Source: Ignavibacteria bacterium
GTDB lineage: Bacteria; Bacteroidota; Ignavibacteria; Tepidaquicellales; Tepidaquicellaceae
Length of the DNA stretch: 64,000 bases
Assembly (NCBI GenBank): GCA_016704345.1
Contig: JADJAH010000006.1
Location: forward strand, 124,001-188,000
Direction: 5' to 3'
Numbering within the stretch: the stretch's first letter is position 1; each line of letters starts with the position of its first letter. The position numbers were made by a program, and so were the translations under genes. The notes beneath the pieces were generated by a model that was not told the DNA's origin, made no database searches, and saw only the letters and a list, made by a program, of their open reading frames with translations. Of the stretch, positions 19,031 to 27,288 are shown in pieces.

Positions 19031-20014
19031 TTATTGAATCCATTTCATTTCTTTGTACCACTCTATTGTCTTTCTGAAGCTTTCCTCTAGTGTATATTTT
19101 GCTTCGAAGCCCAACTCTCTCTTCGCTTTGGCATTTGAACACACCCATCGCAATTGAGTAATGTCCTTACACTTCTCAACATTCAACGTTGCAGCTTTGC
19201 CGGAAAGAGATGCAAGCTTTTCTGCAATATATCCGACAGTGTAAACAAGAGAATGAGGCAGACTGATTTTTATTGCTTTCTTGCCAAGAATCTTTGAGGT
19301 GACATCACCGATTTCATCCCAGTTGTATGGATTGTCCATGCAAACGAAATATGTCTCCCCATTTGCAACATCGTTTTGGGCAGAAAGAAGTATTCCGTCA
19401 ACAAGGTCTTCAACATAAACAAGGCTAAGATACTTTTTATCAAATCCGATTACACTGTTCAATCCTTTTGCGAAAGTCTGAAAGTAAATAAATATTTCCG
19501 TATCTCGCGGACCGAATACTGCCGGGGGCCTGACGATAGTTACAGGGAAATCTGCCGAGAATTTGTTCACTTCTTCCTCTGCCATAAGCTTTGAAATACC
19601 GTAAGTAGTGATCGGTTTAGGAATAGTCTTCTCATCAACAGAGTCAACTCCGATCGCAGGTCCGCAAGCGGCTTGTGAAGAAATATGAACGAACTTCTTT
19701 ATTCCGGGATTAACTTTCTTTGTGATTTCAAGGAGATTCTTCGTTGCTTCGTGATTGCCCTTATAAAATCCCTCTTTGTTAACAGACTTAACTAAGCCGG
19801 CAACGTGAAATACATAATCTGTTTTGGCAATTGCCTTCTCCAATGCATCATTTGAAAAGAGATCGCCTTCAATATACTCAAAACCTTTTCCATCAAGCCA
19901 CTTTGTGGATGAAGTTTTTCTCTTAAGACACATTACTTCGAATCCTGATGCCTTAAGCTTATCGGCAAGATGGCTTCCTACAAATCCTGTTGCTCCGGTA
20001 ATAAATGCTTTCAA
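19031..20014 (-). CDS. NAD-dependent epimerase/dehydratase family protein
   Basis: 327-residue extended SDR protein with the NAD-binding motif ITGATGFVGSHLADKL, HISSQAACG (active-site Ser) and TYGISKLMAEE (catalytic Tyr and Lys, YxxxK). The subfamily resembles 3-beta-hydroxysteroid dehydrogenase/dihydroflavonol reductase-like ketoreductases. It diverges from a serine palmitoyltransferase gene 148 bp away; in bacterial ceramide synthesis a reductase of this family (CerR in Caulobacter) works with Spt, so a role in reducing the sphingoid ketone is plausible but unproven. Its stop lies 16 bp upstream of argS. Confidence 0.82.
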   Translation of the reverse strand: MKAFITGATGFVGSHLADKLKASGFEVMCLKRKTSSTKWLDGKGFEYIEGDLFSNDALEKAIAKTDYVFHVAGLVKSVNKEGFYKGNHEATKNLLEITKKVNPGIKKFVHISSQAACGPAIGVDSVDEKTIPKPITTYGISKLMAEEEVNKFSADFPVTIVRPPAVFGPRDTEIFIYFQTFAKGLNSVIGFDKKYLSLVYVEDLVDGILLSAQNDVANGETYFVCMDNPYNWDEIGDVTSKILGKKAIKISLPHSLVYTVGYIAEKLASLSGKAATLNVEKCKDITQLRWVCSNAKAKRELGFEAKYTLEESFRKTIEWYKEMKWIQ

Positions 20015-20162
20015 TATTGATGGGTTTGTTGATAGAAGTTATCTATTATTCTTTGTATTTTCTATTCTCAAACAACAGAATTCAGACACATCAGGAAATA
20101 AATCGCAAAATCATCCAAAATTAATTGACAGCATTTCAGATGCTGAAACTTAAACAACATAA

Positions 20163-21356
20163 ATGGATCTGTTTGACAAATGCAGGAGTTTTACAAGAGC
20201 CGATGAAGTAAAAGCGGCGGGAGTTTATCCATATTTCAGGGCAATCGAGGCAAATGAAGGACCGGTGGTAAGAATTGAGGGTCGTGAAATAATTATGGCG
20301 GGTTCAAACAATTATCTTGGACTCACATCACATCCAAAAGTTAAAGAAGCCGCAATAAAGGCAATAGAAAAATACGGCACCGGTTGTTCAGGCTCAAGAT
20401 ATTTAACCGGAACATTGGATCTTCATATTAAACTCGAAGAAAAGCTCGCAGATTTTTTGGGGAAGGAATCAGTTTTGCTTTTCTCCACAGGTTATCAAAC
20501 TGCACAGGGAATCATTCCTACACTTGTTACCAAAGATGAATACATAATTTCAGACAAAGACAATCATGCTTGCATAATTGCCGCTAACATTATGGCAAAG
20601 GGCGCATTTGCTGAATTCAAGAGGTACAAGCACAACGATATGGATGACCTTGAGCGAGTGATGAAGACAATCCCCGAAGAAGCTTCGAAGCTGGTTGCAT
20701 CTGACGGTGTTTTTTCTACAAGCGGCGAGCTTGTTAAGTTGCCAAGGCTTGTTGAATTATGTAAGAAATACAATGCAAGACTTCTCATAGATGATGCTCA
20801 TGCAACGTGTGTGGTTGGGAAAGGAGGAAGAGGAACATCTTCTGAATTCGGATTGGAAAAAGAAGTTGATATGGTGATGGGAACTTTCTCCAAGACGTTT
20901 GCATCACTTGGCGGTTTTGTCGGCGGGGAGAAAGTAGTCATAAATTATCTTAAGCATCATTCACCAGCGCTGATCTTTTCTGCATCCCCGACGCCCGCGT
21001 CTGTTGCGGCAGCCGATGCTGCTCTTGACATCCTCATTGCCGAGCCGGAACGTATAGATAAGCTTCTTGCCAACGCAAAAAAAATGAGAGAGGGCTTCAG
21101 CTCCATGGGATTCAAAGTTCTTGAAGGAAAAACAGCGATCGTTCCGGTAATTCTTGGGGATGATAACCTTGTATTCATGTTCTGGAGAAAACTTTTTGAT
21201 GCGGGAATATTTGTTAATGCATTCATATCTCCGGGAGTACCTCCAAGCATGGCAATGCTCAGAACATCTTACATGGCTACGCATGAGTATTTTCATCTTA
21301 ATAAAATACTGGAAGTGTTTGGCGAGATTGGCAGAGATATGGGAATCATCAAGTAA
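20163..21356 (+). CDS. spt: Serine palmitoyltransferase-like alpha-oxoamine synthase
   Basis: 397-residue PLP enzyme of the alpha-oxoamine synthase family (SPT, KBL, BioF). The N-terminus with FTRADEVKAAGVYPYF and the segment GSNNYLGLTSHP match Bacteroidota SPT much better than BioF. The PLP lysine lies in GTFSKTFASLGG (K244) and the cofactor-binding DDAHAT is present. The enzyme condenses serine with a long-chain acyl-CoA or acyl-ACP to give 3-ketodihydrosphingosine, the first step of sphingolipid synthesis. Full length, ATG start. A divergent epimerase-family reductase and a downstream lipoprotein are its neighbours. Confidence 0.85.
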   Translation: MDLFDKCRSFTRADEVKAAGVYPYFRAIEANEGPVVRIEGREIIMAGSNNYLGLTSHPKVKEAAIKAIEKYGTGCSGSRYLTGTLDLHIKLEEKLADFLGKESVLLFSTGYQTAQGIIPTLVTKDEYIISDKDNHACIIAANIMAKGAFAEFKRYKHNDMDDLERVMKTIPEEASKLVASDGVFSTSGELVKLPRLVELCKKYNARLLIDDAHATCVVGKGGRGTSSEFGLEKEVDMVMGTFSKTFASLGGFVGGEKVVINYLKHHSPALIFSASPTPASVAAADAALDILIAEPERIDKLLANAKKMREGFSSMGFKVLEGKTAIVPVILGDDNLVFMFWRKLFDAGIFVNAFISPGVPPSMAMLRTSYMATHEYFHLNKILEVFGEIGRDMGIIK

Positions 21357-21383
21357 TTGATTTTTAAAAATCGGCATGTCCAT

Positions 21384-21836
21384 ATGAGCAAAGGTCTTAC
21401 TTCATTTTTCACGGGACTCAAATCAGAGATATTTTCATTTCTGATTTTGATGCTCATTGTTATTTCTTCAGGAGGTTGCGGCAAAGGAGAAGAAAAAAGT
21501 ACTAATGAATCTACATCCAAGACTGAGTCGCAGGATCAGGACTCTGTTTTCTCACCTGAAGAAATTTTCAGCGCTACTCTTGTGCAGGGAATAGTTGGTG
21601 AGGAAGATGATCCGGATCTTGAAGCATTTCTGGAAGAAGATCTTTACGGAGAGCTGAAGAACAGCAAGGCGGTTACAATGGACAGGATCTCATCTTCAAT
21701 GTATGTGATCGAGTTCGAAAACCTTGGCCAAATGAAGAGTTATCTGATAAGAAAATATTACAATCCACAGAAGGATGAATATTATTTTGAAAAGACTGCA
21801 TTTGATCTCGATGTTAAGAAACAATTTTTGAAATGA
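21384..21836 (+). CDS. Small lipoprotein of unknown function
   Basis: About 150 residues from the ATG at 21384 (a TTG at 21357 is an alternative start). A hydrophobic N-terminal segment (FSFLILMLIVISSGG) ends at a Cys in SSGGC, a likely lipobox, followed by a low-complexity Ser/Thr/Glu linker (EEKSTNESTSKTESQDQ). The C-terminal part is acidic and looks folded, with no family I recognise. It follows spt closely on the same strand, so co-transcription is likely. It is followed by the B12 riboswitch of the next operon. Confidence 0.6.
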   Translation: MSKGLTSFFTGLKSEIFSFLILMLIVISSGGCGKGEEKSTNESTSKTESQDQDSVFSPEEIFSATLVQGIVGEEDDPDLEAFLEEDLYGELKNSKAVTMDRISSSMYVIEFENLGQMKSYLIRKYYNPQKDEYYFEKTAFDLDVKKQFLK

Positions 21837-21934
21837 TAGTATGAGTTTGCAATTGCAAACCATAGTTTGTAACTTTGCACAGTTCTTTACAGCATCAAGG
21901 TTCAATTTCCTATTTACATATGGAATTAATTAAA

Positions 21935-22060
21935 AGGGAATCCGGTGAGATACCGGAGCTGTCCCCGCAACTGTAAGAAAGAAGACCGTTTCAGATGTCC
22001 ACTGCTCTCGTTGAGAGTGGGAAGGTAAACGGAAACCGCTTTCGAGTCAGGAGACCTGCC
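21935..22060 (+). promoter_or_regulatory. Cobalamin (AdoCbl) riboswitch aptamer
   Basis: The conserved B12-element landmarks occur in order: GGGAATCCGGTG near 21936, the P3-P4 core CTGTCCCCGCAACTGTAA (21959-21976), a P5-P6 hairpin (ACTGCTCTCGTTGAGAGTGGG region) with GGAAGGT, and the B12 box GAGTCAGGAGACCTGCC at 22044-22060. It lies directly upstream of the TonB-dependent receptor gene and presumably shuts the operon down when cobalamin is plentiful. Confidence 0.95.
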
Positions 22061-22113
22061 TTATTGCGCTTCAAAGATCTTCGTGGGAAAAGATTGATTG
22101 AAAACTAAGAAGG

Positions 22114-22182
22114 AACTCCCGGTTTCTTATTTCTCATCATTTTACTTGCCCTGGAAGAGAATAAGAAATCGGGAGTTTTTTT
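22114..22182 (+). terminator. Riboswitch expression platform: terminator that contains the btuB ribosome-binding site
   Basis: An almost perfect 21-bp inverted repeat (left arm 22114-22135 beginning AACTCCCGG, right arm 22157-22177 ending CGGGAGTT) is followed by a T-run that ends at 22182, immediately before the ATG at 22183. The GGGAG in the right arm (22171-22175) is the only Shine-Dalgarno-like sequence in front of btuB, 7 bp from the start. The helix can thus both terminate transcription and mask the ribosome-binding site. Confidence 0.85.
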
Positions 22183-24108
22183 ATGATCACAATCAAAGAG
22201 ATTTTCATTTGTAGTATTTTTTTCTTCTGCTTCTTGCTTTCAATGGCAAGCGCAGGAGATTCAACAAAGTATTCGACCGAAGAGATCAGAGTCTTTGGAA
22301 ATACAGGAATTTCTTCATCAGCATTACTGCCCGGATTTGTTCAGGTAATTAATGCTGATCAGATATCATCCAAGAACGGAGAAGACTTATCTGATCTTCT
22401 CAAGCTGTTTGCCGGAGTCAGTGTAAGAGAATACGGCGGCGGTCCGGCGTTAAGCACAGTCTCGATGAATGGTTCCGGAGCTGAGCATACATTGATTCTT
22501 GTTGACGGCATAAAGCTAAATTCTGTTCAGAACAATCAGTTCGATCTCTCGCTTTTACAGAAACACAATATCAGCAGAATGGAAGTTCTTTCCGGAGGTA
22601 TGAGCTCAATGTACGGTTCGGATGCTATCGGTGGAGTAATTAACATAGTAACAAAAAAGGCTGCGCCAAACCGTTCATCATTTGCAATTACAGGAGAGAT
22701 GGGTTCTTATGGTTTGAGAAGTATAGGAATCAACGGTATGAAGAGTCTTGGTAATATTAACTTGTTGCTTAGTTTCAATGAAGAGTCATCTGAAAATAGC
22801 TTTGATTATATTTATCAAAGTTCAGATGAAATCATACTTAAGCAGAGAGAAAACTCCTCATACAGTAAACGTGATTTTTCCGCAAATCTCAATGCCGATG
22901 TTTCACCGTCAACAGTACTGTCTCTCAACTCGAACTATTTTACTTCAACCAGAGATCTCCCCGGAATAGAAACAGGATCTTTGCCCTCAAATTCTTATCA
23001 GGAGGATGCACTTTGGAGAAATACATTATCGCTGATTTCTGAAGTTTCACGAAGTATCATAATTACCGGCAAACTCGGGTATACAAATGACCTTATGAAC
23101 TACAGTGACAAGTTGATCACTCAGAGCTATTATAAAAACATAAGCATCACAGGTTCTGCTGATGCAGGGTTAAGCCTTGGTCAAGTTAATGGGAATGCGG
23201 GTATAGAATTTAACAGGTTCACTCTTCAAAGCAACGAGACAGTTGCGGGTGCGAATAGATTCCAGTCGGCGATCTATACGGGAGCAGAGGTGGAAGTTTA
23301 CGATGGGTTAAGAATTTTTCCTTCTGTAAGAGTTGACTACTTCAGTGATATTGACAAAACTGCTGCAACTGCAAATTTTGGATTGAATTACAAACCCCTG
23401 AGCAATGCAGGATTGTATCTCAAGGCGAGGGCGGGAAATAATTTTGCAGCGCCTTCATTCAATGAGCTGTATTGGAAAACAGGAGGCAACTCTGATCTTA
23501 TGCCGGAAAGATCTTTTAACTATTCGTTTGGATTGGCCTTTGAATCGGAGAAAATTTGGAAATCTTCTGTCGAAATTTCTTACTCGCAAATTCTCACAAG
23601 CGAAAAAATTATCTGGACACCGCAGTCTTCAGGTTTCTGGACCCCGGAAAACCTTCGTGAAACAAGGTCGGAGGCATTGATACTTAATATGAGTGCGAAC
23701 AAAGATATTGGCAAAAAGGCAAGTCTCGGTGCAACGTTCAGTGTCACATACACTGATGCAAGAAAGACAAAAGAAGATTTTGAAGGAGATCGTAACATTG
23801 GTAAACAGCTGGTATATGTTCCTCAATTCACTTCAAAAGCAGGATTGGACCTTTCTTACAGCAATCTGAGGGCAGGAGTATTTTATGATCATATCGGAAC
23901 GCGCTATACGAATGTTGAGAACACGAAGTCGTTGCCGCCAACCGGACTGCTGGAAGCAAACATTCAGTACACTCTACCTCTTTCGCTTTTTTATGTTACG
24001 GGCAAACTCGAGGCAAACAATATCTTAAATGATGATTATCAAATGATTGCAGGATATCCGATGCCTCTGAGAAATTTCACATTCAAGATAAATTTAGAAT
24101 ATAGATGA
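22183..24108 (+). CDS. btuB: TonB-dependent cobalamin receptor (BtuB-like)
   Basis: 641-residue outer membrane receptor. It has a signal peptide (residues 1-24), a TonB-box-like EEIRVFG, a plug domain with LSDLLKLFAGVSVREYGG and GGVINIVTKK, and a 22-strand barrel ending in an aromatic-rich C-terminus (FTFKINLEYR). Control by the cobalamin riboswitch directly upstream, and the adenosyltransferase and BtuG-like lipoprotein downstream, identify vitamin B12 or a related corrinoid as the substrate. The ATG at 22183 follows the terminator U-run without a gap. Confidence 0.93.
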   Translation: MITIKEIFICSIFFFCFLLSMASAGDSTKYSTEEIRVFGNTGISSSALLPGFVQVINADQISSKNGEDLSDLLKLFAGVSVREYGGGPALSTVSMNGSGAEHTLILVDGIKLNSVQNNQFDLSLLQKHNISRMEVLSGGMSSMYGSDAIGGVINIVTKKAAPNRSSFAITGEMGSYGLRSIGINGMKSLGNINLLLSFNEESSENSFDYIYQSSDEIILKQRENSSYSKRDFSANLNADVSPSTVLSLNSNYFTSTRDLPGIETGSLPSNSYQEDALWRNTLSLISEVSRSIIITGKLGYTNDLMNYSDKLITQSYYKNISITGSADAGLSLGQVNGNAGIEFNRFTLQSNETVAGANRFQSAIYTGAEVEVYDGLRIFPSVRVDYFSDIDKTAATANFGLNYKPLSNAGLYLKARAGNNFAAPSFNELYWKTGGNSDLMPERSFNYSFGLAFESEKIWKSSVEISYSQILTSEKIIWTPQSSGFWTPENLRETRSEALILNMSANKDIGKKASLGATFSVTYTDARKTKEDFEGDRNIGKQLVYVPQFTSKAGLDLSYSNLRAGVFYDHIGTRYTNVENTKSLPPTGLLEANIQYTLPLSLFYVTGKLEANNILNDDYQMIAGYPMPLRNFTFKINLEYR

Positions 24109-24111
24109 CAA

Positions 24112-24771
24112 ATGAAAACTAAAATTGATGATGCAAAGAATGCCGGCGGTTCAAAATACAAGGAGAAGATCCTTAAGACAATCGAAGGTTACAAAAAGCT
24201 TTCTGACAAAGACAAGCATTGTTTCCATATCTACTATGGCTATGGAAAAGGAAAGACTACTTGTGTAATGGGTTTGATAATGAGAGCTCTCGGTGCAGGA
24301 CTGAAAGTGCGACTTGTTCAGTTTGACAAAGGCTTTGAAGGTGTTAATGAACATTACGCAGAGCTGAATACACTTAGACTGTTGAAAAGCGCAGGATGTG
24401 ATGTTGAATTCTATTCAACAGGATGCGAGAGAATGAATGAAGACGGTACTTTCAGGTTCAAAAATTCTGATGAAGATTTTAAAGAGGCTAAGCGTGGGGT
24501 TGAAATAGCCAAAGATCTGATATTGAATGGAGAGCAAGATCTGTTAATTCTGGATGAATCAATAGCCGCTGTGGTCTATCATCTGCTCGAAAAAGAAACT
24601 ATCGAAGAGTTGATAGATCTTTATAATAATGACAGAAGATTCGAGCTTGTAATGACAGGTCATAAGCTTTGGGATGGATTGGAAGAAAAAGCAGATCTGA
24701 TAACAGAGATGAGAAAGGTTAAACATTATTTTGACAAAGGCATTCCGATCAGAACAGGAATAGACTTTTGA
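24112..24771 (+). CDS. cobO: Cob(I)yrinic acid a,c-diamide adenosyltransferase (CobA/BtuR family)
   Basis: 219-residue ATP:corrinoid adenosyltransferase, which attaches the 5'-deoxyadenosyl group to cobalt to make adenosylcobalamin. The P-loop GYGKGKTT (residues 43-50) is diagnostic of CobA/CobO/BtuR, and the C-terminal half has LLILDESIAAV and VMTGHKLWDGL in the expected positions. The N-terminus is about 15 residues longer than in E. coli BtuR. It starts three bases after the btuB stop, so imported corrinoid would be adenosylated by a product of the same riboswitch-controlled transcript. Confidence 0.92.
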   Translation: MKTKIDDAKNAGGSKYKEKILKTIEGYKKLSDKDKHCFHIYYGYGKGKTTCVMGLIMRALGAGLKVRLVQFDKGFEGVNEHYAELNTLRLLKSAGCDVEFYSTGCERMNEDGTFRFKNSDEDFKEAKRGVEIAKDLILNGEQDLLILDESIAAVVYHLLEKETIEELIDLYNNDRRFELVMTGHKLWDGLEEKADLITEMRKVKHYFDKGIPIRTGIDF

Positions 24772-24788
24772 GATTTGAATAGATAAAA

Positions 24789-24992
24789 ATGAATATAGAT
24801 AAATGCATCTGTAGTAATATTACATTTTCCGAAGTAAAGGAAAAAGCTATGAATGAAAATGTGAAAGACATTGACGGATTGTTGGAAGCGATCGAAGTTG
24901 CCAAGAATTGTAAACTATGTCTACCGTATTTAAATGAAATGCTAAAAACCGGGCAAACAGAATTCAGTAATCTAATTCTCGAAAAGCAATGA
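24789..24992 (+). CDS. BFD-like [2Fe-2S]-binding small protein
   Basis: 67-residue protein with the CxC...CxxC arrangement of the bacterioferritin-associated ferredoxin (BFD) fold: C6 and C8 (CIC), then C41 and C44 (CKLC), with a helical spacer. BFD-like proteins bind one [2Fe-2S] cluster and pass electrons. Placed between the corrinoid adenosyltransferase and the BtuG-like lipoprotein, it might deliver the electron that reduces Co(II) to Co(I) before adenosylation; this is inference from context. Its stop overlaps the next start by 4 bp (ATGA). Confidence 0.75.
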   Translation: MNIDKCICSNITFSEVKEKAMNENVKDIDGLLEAIEVAKNCKLCLPYLNEMLKTGQTEFSNLILEKQ

Positions 24993-26056
24993 CTAAGTAC
25001 AGATTCAATCTTTTCCTTTTGGTAATTGCTATGGTTATTAGCATGACGTCATGCAATCGTGATGAAGTATTGGTTGAACCGCCGATTGTTTTGGCAAAGT
25101 CAGGAGTTTATGTGTTGTCGGAAGGAGGATTTTCTCCCGGTACAAGCAAGCTGTCCTATTTTGATTTTGAGAGTGAGCAGTTCAATGTGAACATTTTCAA
25201 TCCCGGTTCGCTCGGGTTGTTTCCTGATGGAATACTGCTGGATGAAGGTAACCTTTACATTACCGAGCAGGGAAATTTTGGAGCACCGGGCAAGATCTAC
25301 AAGACAGACACAAACGGTACGGTCATCAGTTCGTCAATCATTGGCTTCAATCCCTTTGCTGTCACTTTTTCAAACGGAAGACTTTATGTCAGCAATGGCC
25401 CGTCTAATACAGTCTCTGCAATCAACAGAGAAAATCTTCAGATCCTTTCAACAATACCTGTAAGGAATTATCCTCAGGAAATATTGGGAATCAACAACAG
25501 AGTATTTGTCTGCAATTTTGGATCATTCAGCACGGGAAATGATTCTGTGGTTTCAGTAATTGATGCCGGTAACAATCAGGTTGTTGGAAATATTATTGTG
25601 GGAAAGAATCCTTCTTCATTGGCAAGGAGTGCCGATGGGAAGCTACTCGTTGGTTGTCCGGGAGATTCTTCCAGAGCCGTTATCTACAAAGTTGATCCGC
25701 TCACATTGGCGAAGCTTGATACTTTTAAGAATCTTACTTTTGGACTGAGCAAAGATATTATAGCCACTGGATCAAACTTGATTCATTTCATAGGCGGCGA
25801 CCTTTATGTGGATAAGGATATCATTGAGTACAACATAAGTACGGGAGTCTCCAGAGTGTTGATTCCACAGCCCTCCGGTTACTTCAACTATGGTTTAGCA
25901 ACAGATCCTGCTAACAGCAATATCTATGTTGCACAGGCAGCTTCTGATTTTGCATCAAGCGGGAGATTAAGAATTTACTCTTCCGGTGGTGTGCTGGCCA
26001 GAGAATTGGTCATAACGGACGGCATTGCACCGAGGAGAATTATTGTCAAACGCTAA
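24989..26056 (+). CDS. BtuG-like / DUF5074 beta-propeller surface lipoprotein
   Basis: 355-residue lipoprotein (lipobox MTSC, Cys at about 22) with YncE-like propeller repeats such as GIFNPFAVTFSNGRLYVSN-type blades and a typical DUF5074 opening, GVYVLSEGGFSPGTSKLSYF. In Bacteroides, BtuG is a seven-bladed propeller lipoprotein on the cell surface that captures B12 with extreme affinity and hands it to BtuB. The operon position behind a riboswitch, btuB and cobO supports the same role here. The start overlaps the BFD-like gene by 4 bp. Confidence 0.8.
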   Translation: MTKYRFNLFLLVIAMVISMTSCNRDEVLVEPPIVLAKSGVYVLSEGGFSPGTSKLSYFDFESEQFNVNIFNPGSLGLFPDGILLDEGNLYITEQGNFGAPGKIYKTDTNGTVISSSIIGFNPFAVTFSNGRLYVSNGPSNTVSAINRENLQILSTIPVRNYPQEILGINNRVFVCNFGSFSTGNDSVVSVIDAGNNQVVGNIIVGKNPSSLARSADGKLLVGCPGDSSRAVIYKVDPLTLAKLDTFKNLTFGLSKDIIATGSNLIHFIGGDLYVDKDIIEYNISTGVSRVLIPQPSGYFNYGLATDPANSNIYVAQAASDFASSGRLRIYSSGGVLARELVITDGIAPRRIIVKR

Positions 26057-26104
26057 CTCAGAAGTTGGTTTCAAGTATTTAACTCTTTGTTTATATTTGT
26101 GTCA

Positions 26105-27274
26105 ATGAAAATTGACATAAAGGAGAAACCCAAGGAAATCTACACAAGATCTGAACTGCCTTTCGACTCCGTTTTTACCGGAGGGGATTTAGCGGATGAA
26201 GGAATTGGGATCCACATCAGGCAGGCCATCCTTAGAAAAATTGAAGACTATCTTTCCGGTGATAAGAGCAATGAGCTTGGCGGAGTACTCGTAGGAGAGC
26301 TCTGCGAAACAGACTCAGGAGAAAGATTCGTGCGGATAGATAATATGATAATTGCTATGCACTCCAGTTCTTCCTTGTCGCGACTTACATTTACACATGA
26401 AACATGGGAATACATAAACAAAGTGCTGGAAGATGAACATTCCGGGAAGAAAATTCTCGGATGGTTTCACTCACATCCGGGACATACTGTCTTTCTTTCA
26501 AGCCATGATATTTTTATTCATGAGAACTTTTTTAATCTGCCACACATGGTGGCATATGTATTCGACCCAACCATCAAGGACAGGGGATTTTTTAAATGGA
26601 AAGATAAAGAAATTATAAAGGCAAACGGGTTTCATATTTATGATAATGACGGCGGGGACAGAATTCATGAGATCATTTCTACGAACAAAAATAAAGAATC
26701 GACAGATGATGAACTTGTTAACAAAAAAATCAAAACAGGGAGATTAGATATTCTTAAAAGCATATTGGTTGCACTTAGCTTGTTTAGCTTTCTGGTTACT
26801 GTATTTCTTGCATACAGCTTCATAGATCTCAGCAAGAAAGTTCAGACTGTAACCGAACTGAAAGAAGAAGTTGGGCAACTCAGGGCAAGACTCGATGCCG
26901 TATCACCTGTTTCAGCCGGTGAAAAGAACAGCAATTCAACAATAAGTGACAAGAAGAACATCGCTTGGTCAAAGGATACGATGATTAAGAAAAATGAGCA
27001 GACAGTGAGTCAGACAGAGAAGAACATTGAAAATGTCTCGAACGAAAACCCTAACAACTCGGAAAAAAAGAAACCGGTTGAGGAATCAAAAAAGAGCGAA
27101 GTGAAGACCGAAGTGAAGAAATACACAATCAAGAACGGTGATACACTTGAGAAGATCTCGATAGCGCATTATGGAAGCAGAGAAGGAATTGATCTTCTCA
27201 TGACACATAATAAACTGAAGGACCGGGCTTCGATAAGGATTGGCCAGACCATAGAAATTCCACAAAAAGATTAA
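26105..27274 (+). CDS. Membrane-anchored JAMM/MPN metalloprotease with C-terminal LysM
   Basis: 389 residues from the ATG at 26105 (the frame opens at a TTG at 26087). The N-terminal JAB/MPN domain (about 30-180) has the full zinc site: E57 in NELGGVLVG and the JAMM motif HSHPGHTVFLSSHD giving H122, H124, S132 and D135. JAMM enzymes cut isopeptide or peptide bonds after ubiquitin-like folds. A single transmembrane helix follows at about 218-242, preceded by Lys/Arg (KKIKTGR), which places the protease domain in the cytosol. A charged coiled-coil linker leads to a LysM domain (about 339-387), which should bind peptidoglycan outside. The next gene, 14 bp downstream, is E2-like. No E1 or ubiquitin-like gene is adjacent. 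Confidence 0.87.
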   Translation: MKIDIKEKPKEIYTRSELPFDSVFTGGDLADEGIGIHIRQAILRKIEDYLSGDKSNELGGVLVGELCETDSGERFVRIDNMIIAMHSSSSLSRLTFTHETWEYINKVLEDEHSGKKILGWFHSHPGHTVFLSSHDIFIHENFFNLPHMVAYVFDPTIKDRGFFKWKDKEIIKANGFHIYDNDGGDRIHEIISTNKNKESTDDELVNKKIKTGRLDILKSILVALSLFSFLVTVFLAYSFIDLSKKVQTVTELKEEVGQLRARLDAVSPVSAGEKNSNSTISDKKNIAWSKDTMIKKNEQTVSQTEKNIENVSNENPNNSEKKKPVEESKKSEVKTEVKKYTIKNGDTLEKISIAHYGSREGIDLLMTHNKLKDRASIRIGQTIEIPQKD

Positions 27275-27288
27275 TCGCTGATAATTCA

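Noticed and set aside
22000..22060. Possible tRNA-like fold around GGAAACCGC / GTCAGGAGACC
   Set aside because: These belong to the B12 riboswitch core and B12 box; no acceptor stem or anticodon loop fits.
26092..26099. TATATTTG as a -7 promoter box directly before the JAMM gene
   Set aside because: It matches TAnnTTTG, but no -33 element is at 19-nt spacing, and it ends 5 bp before the ATG, which would require a leaderless message. Too weak to call.
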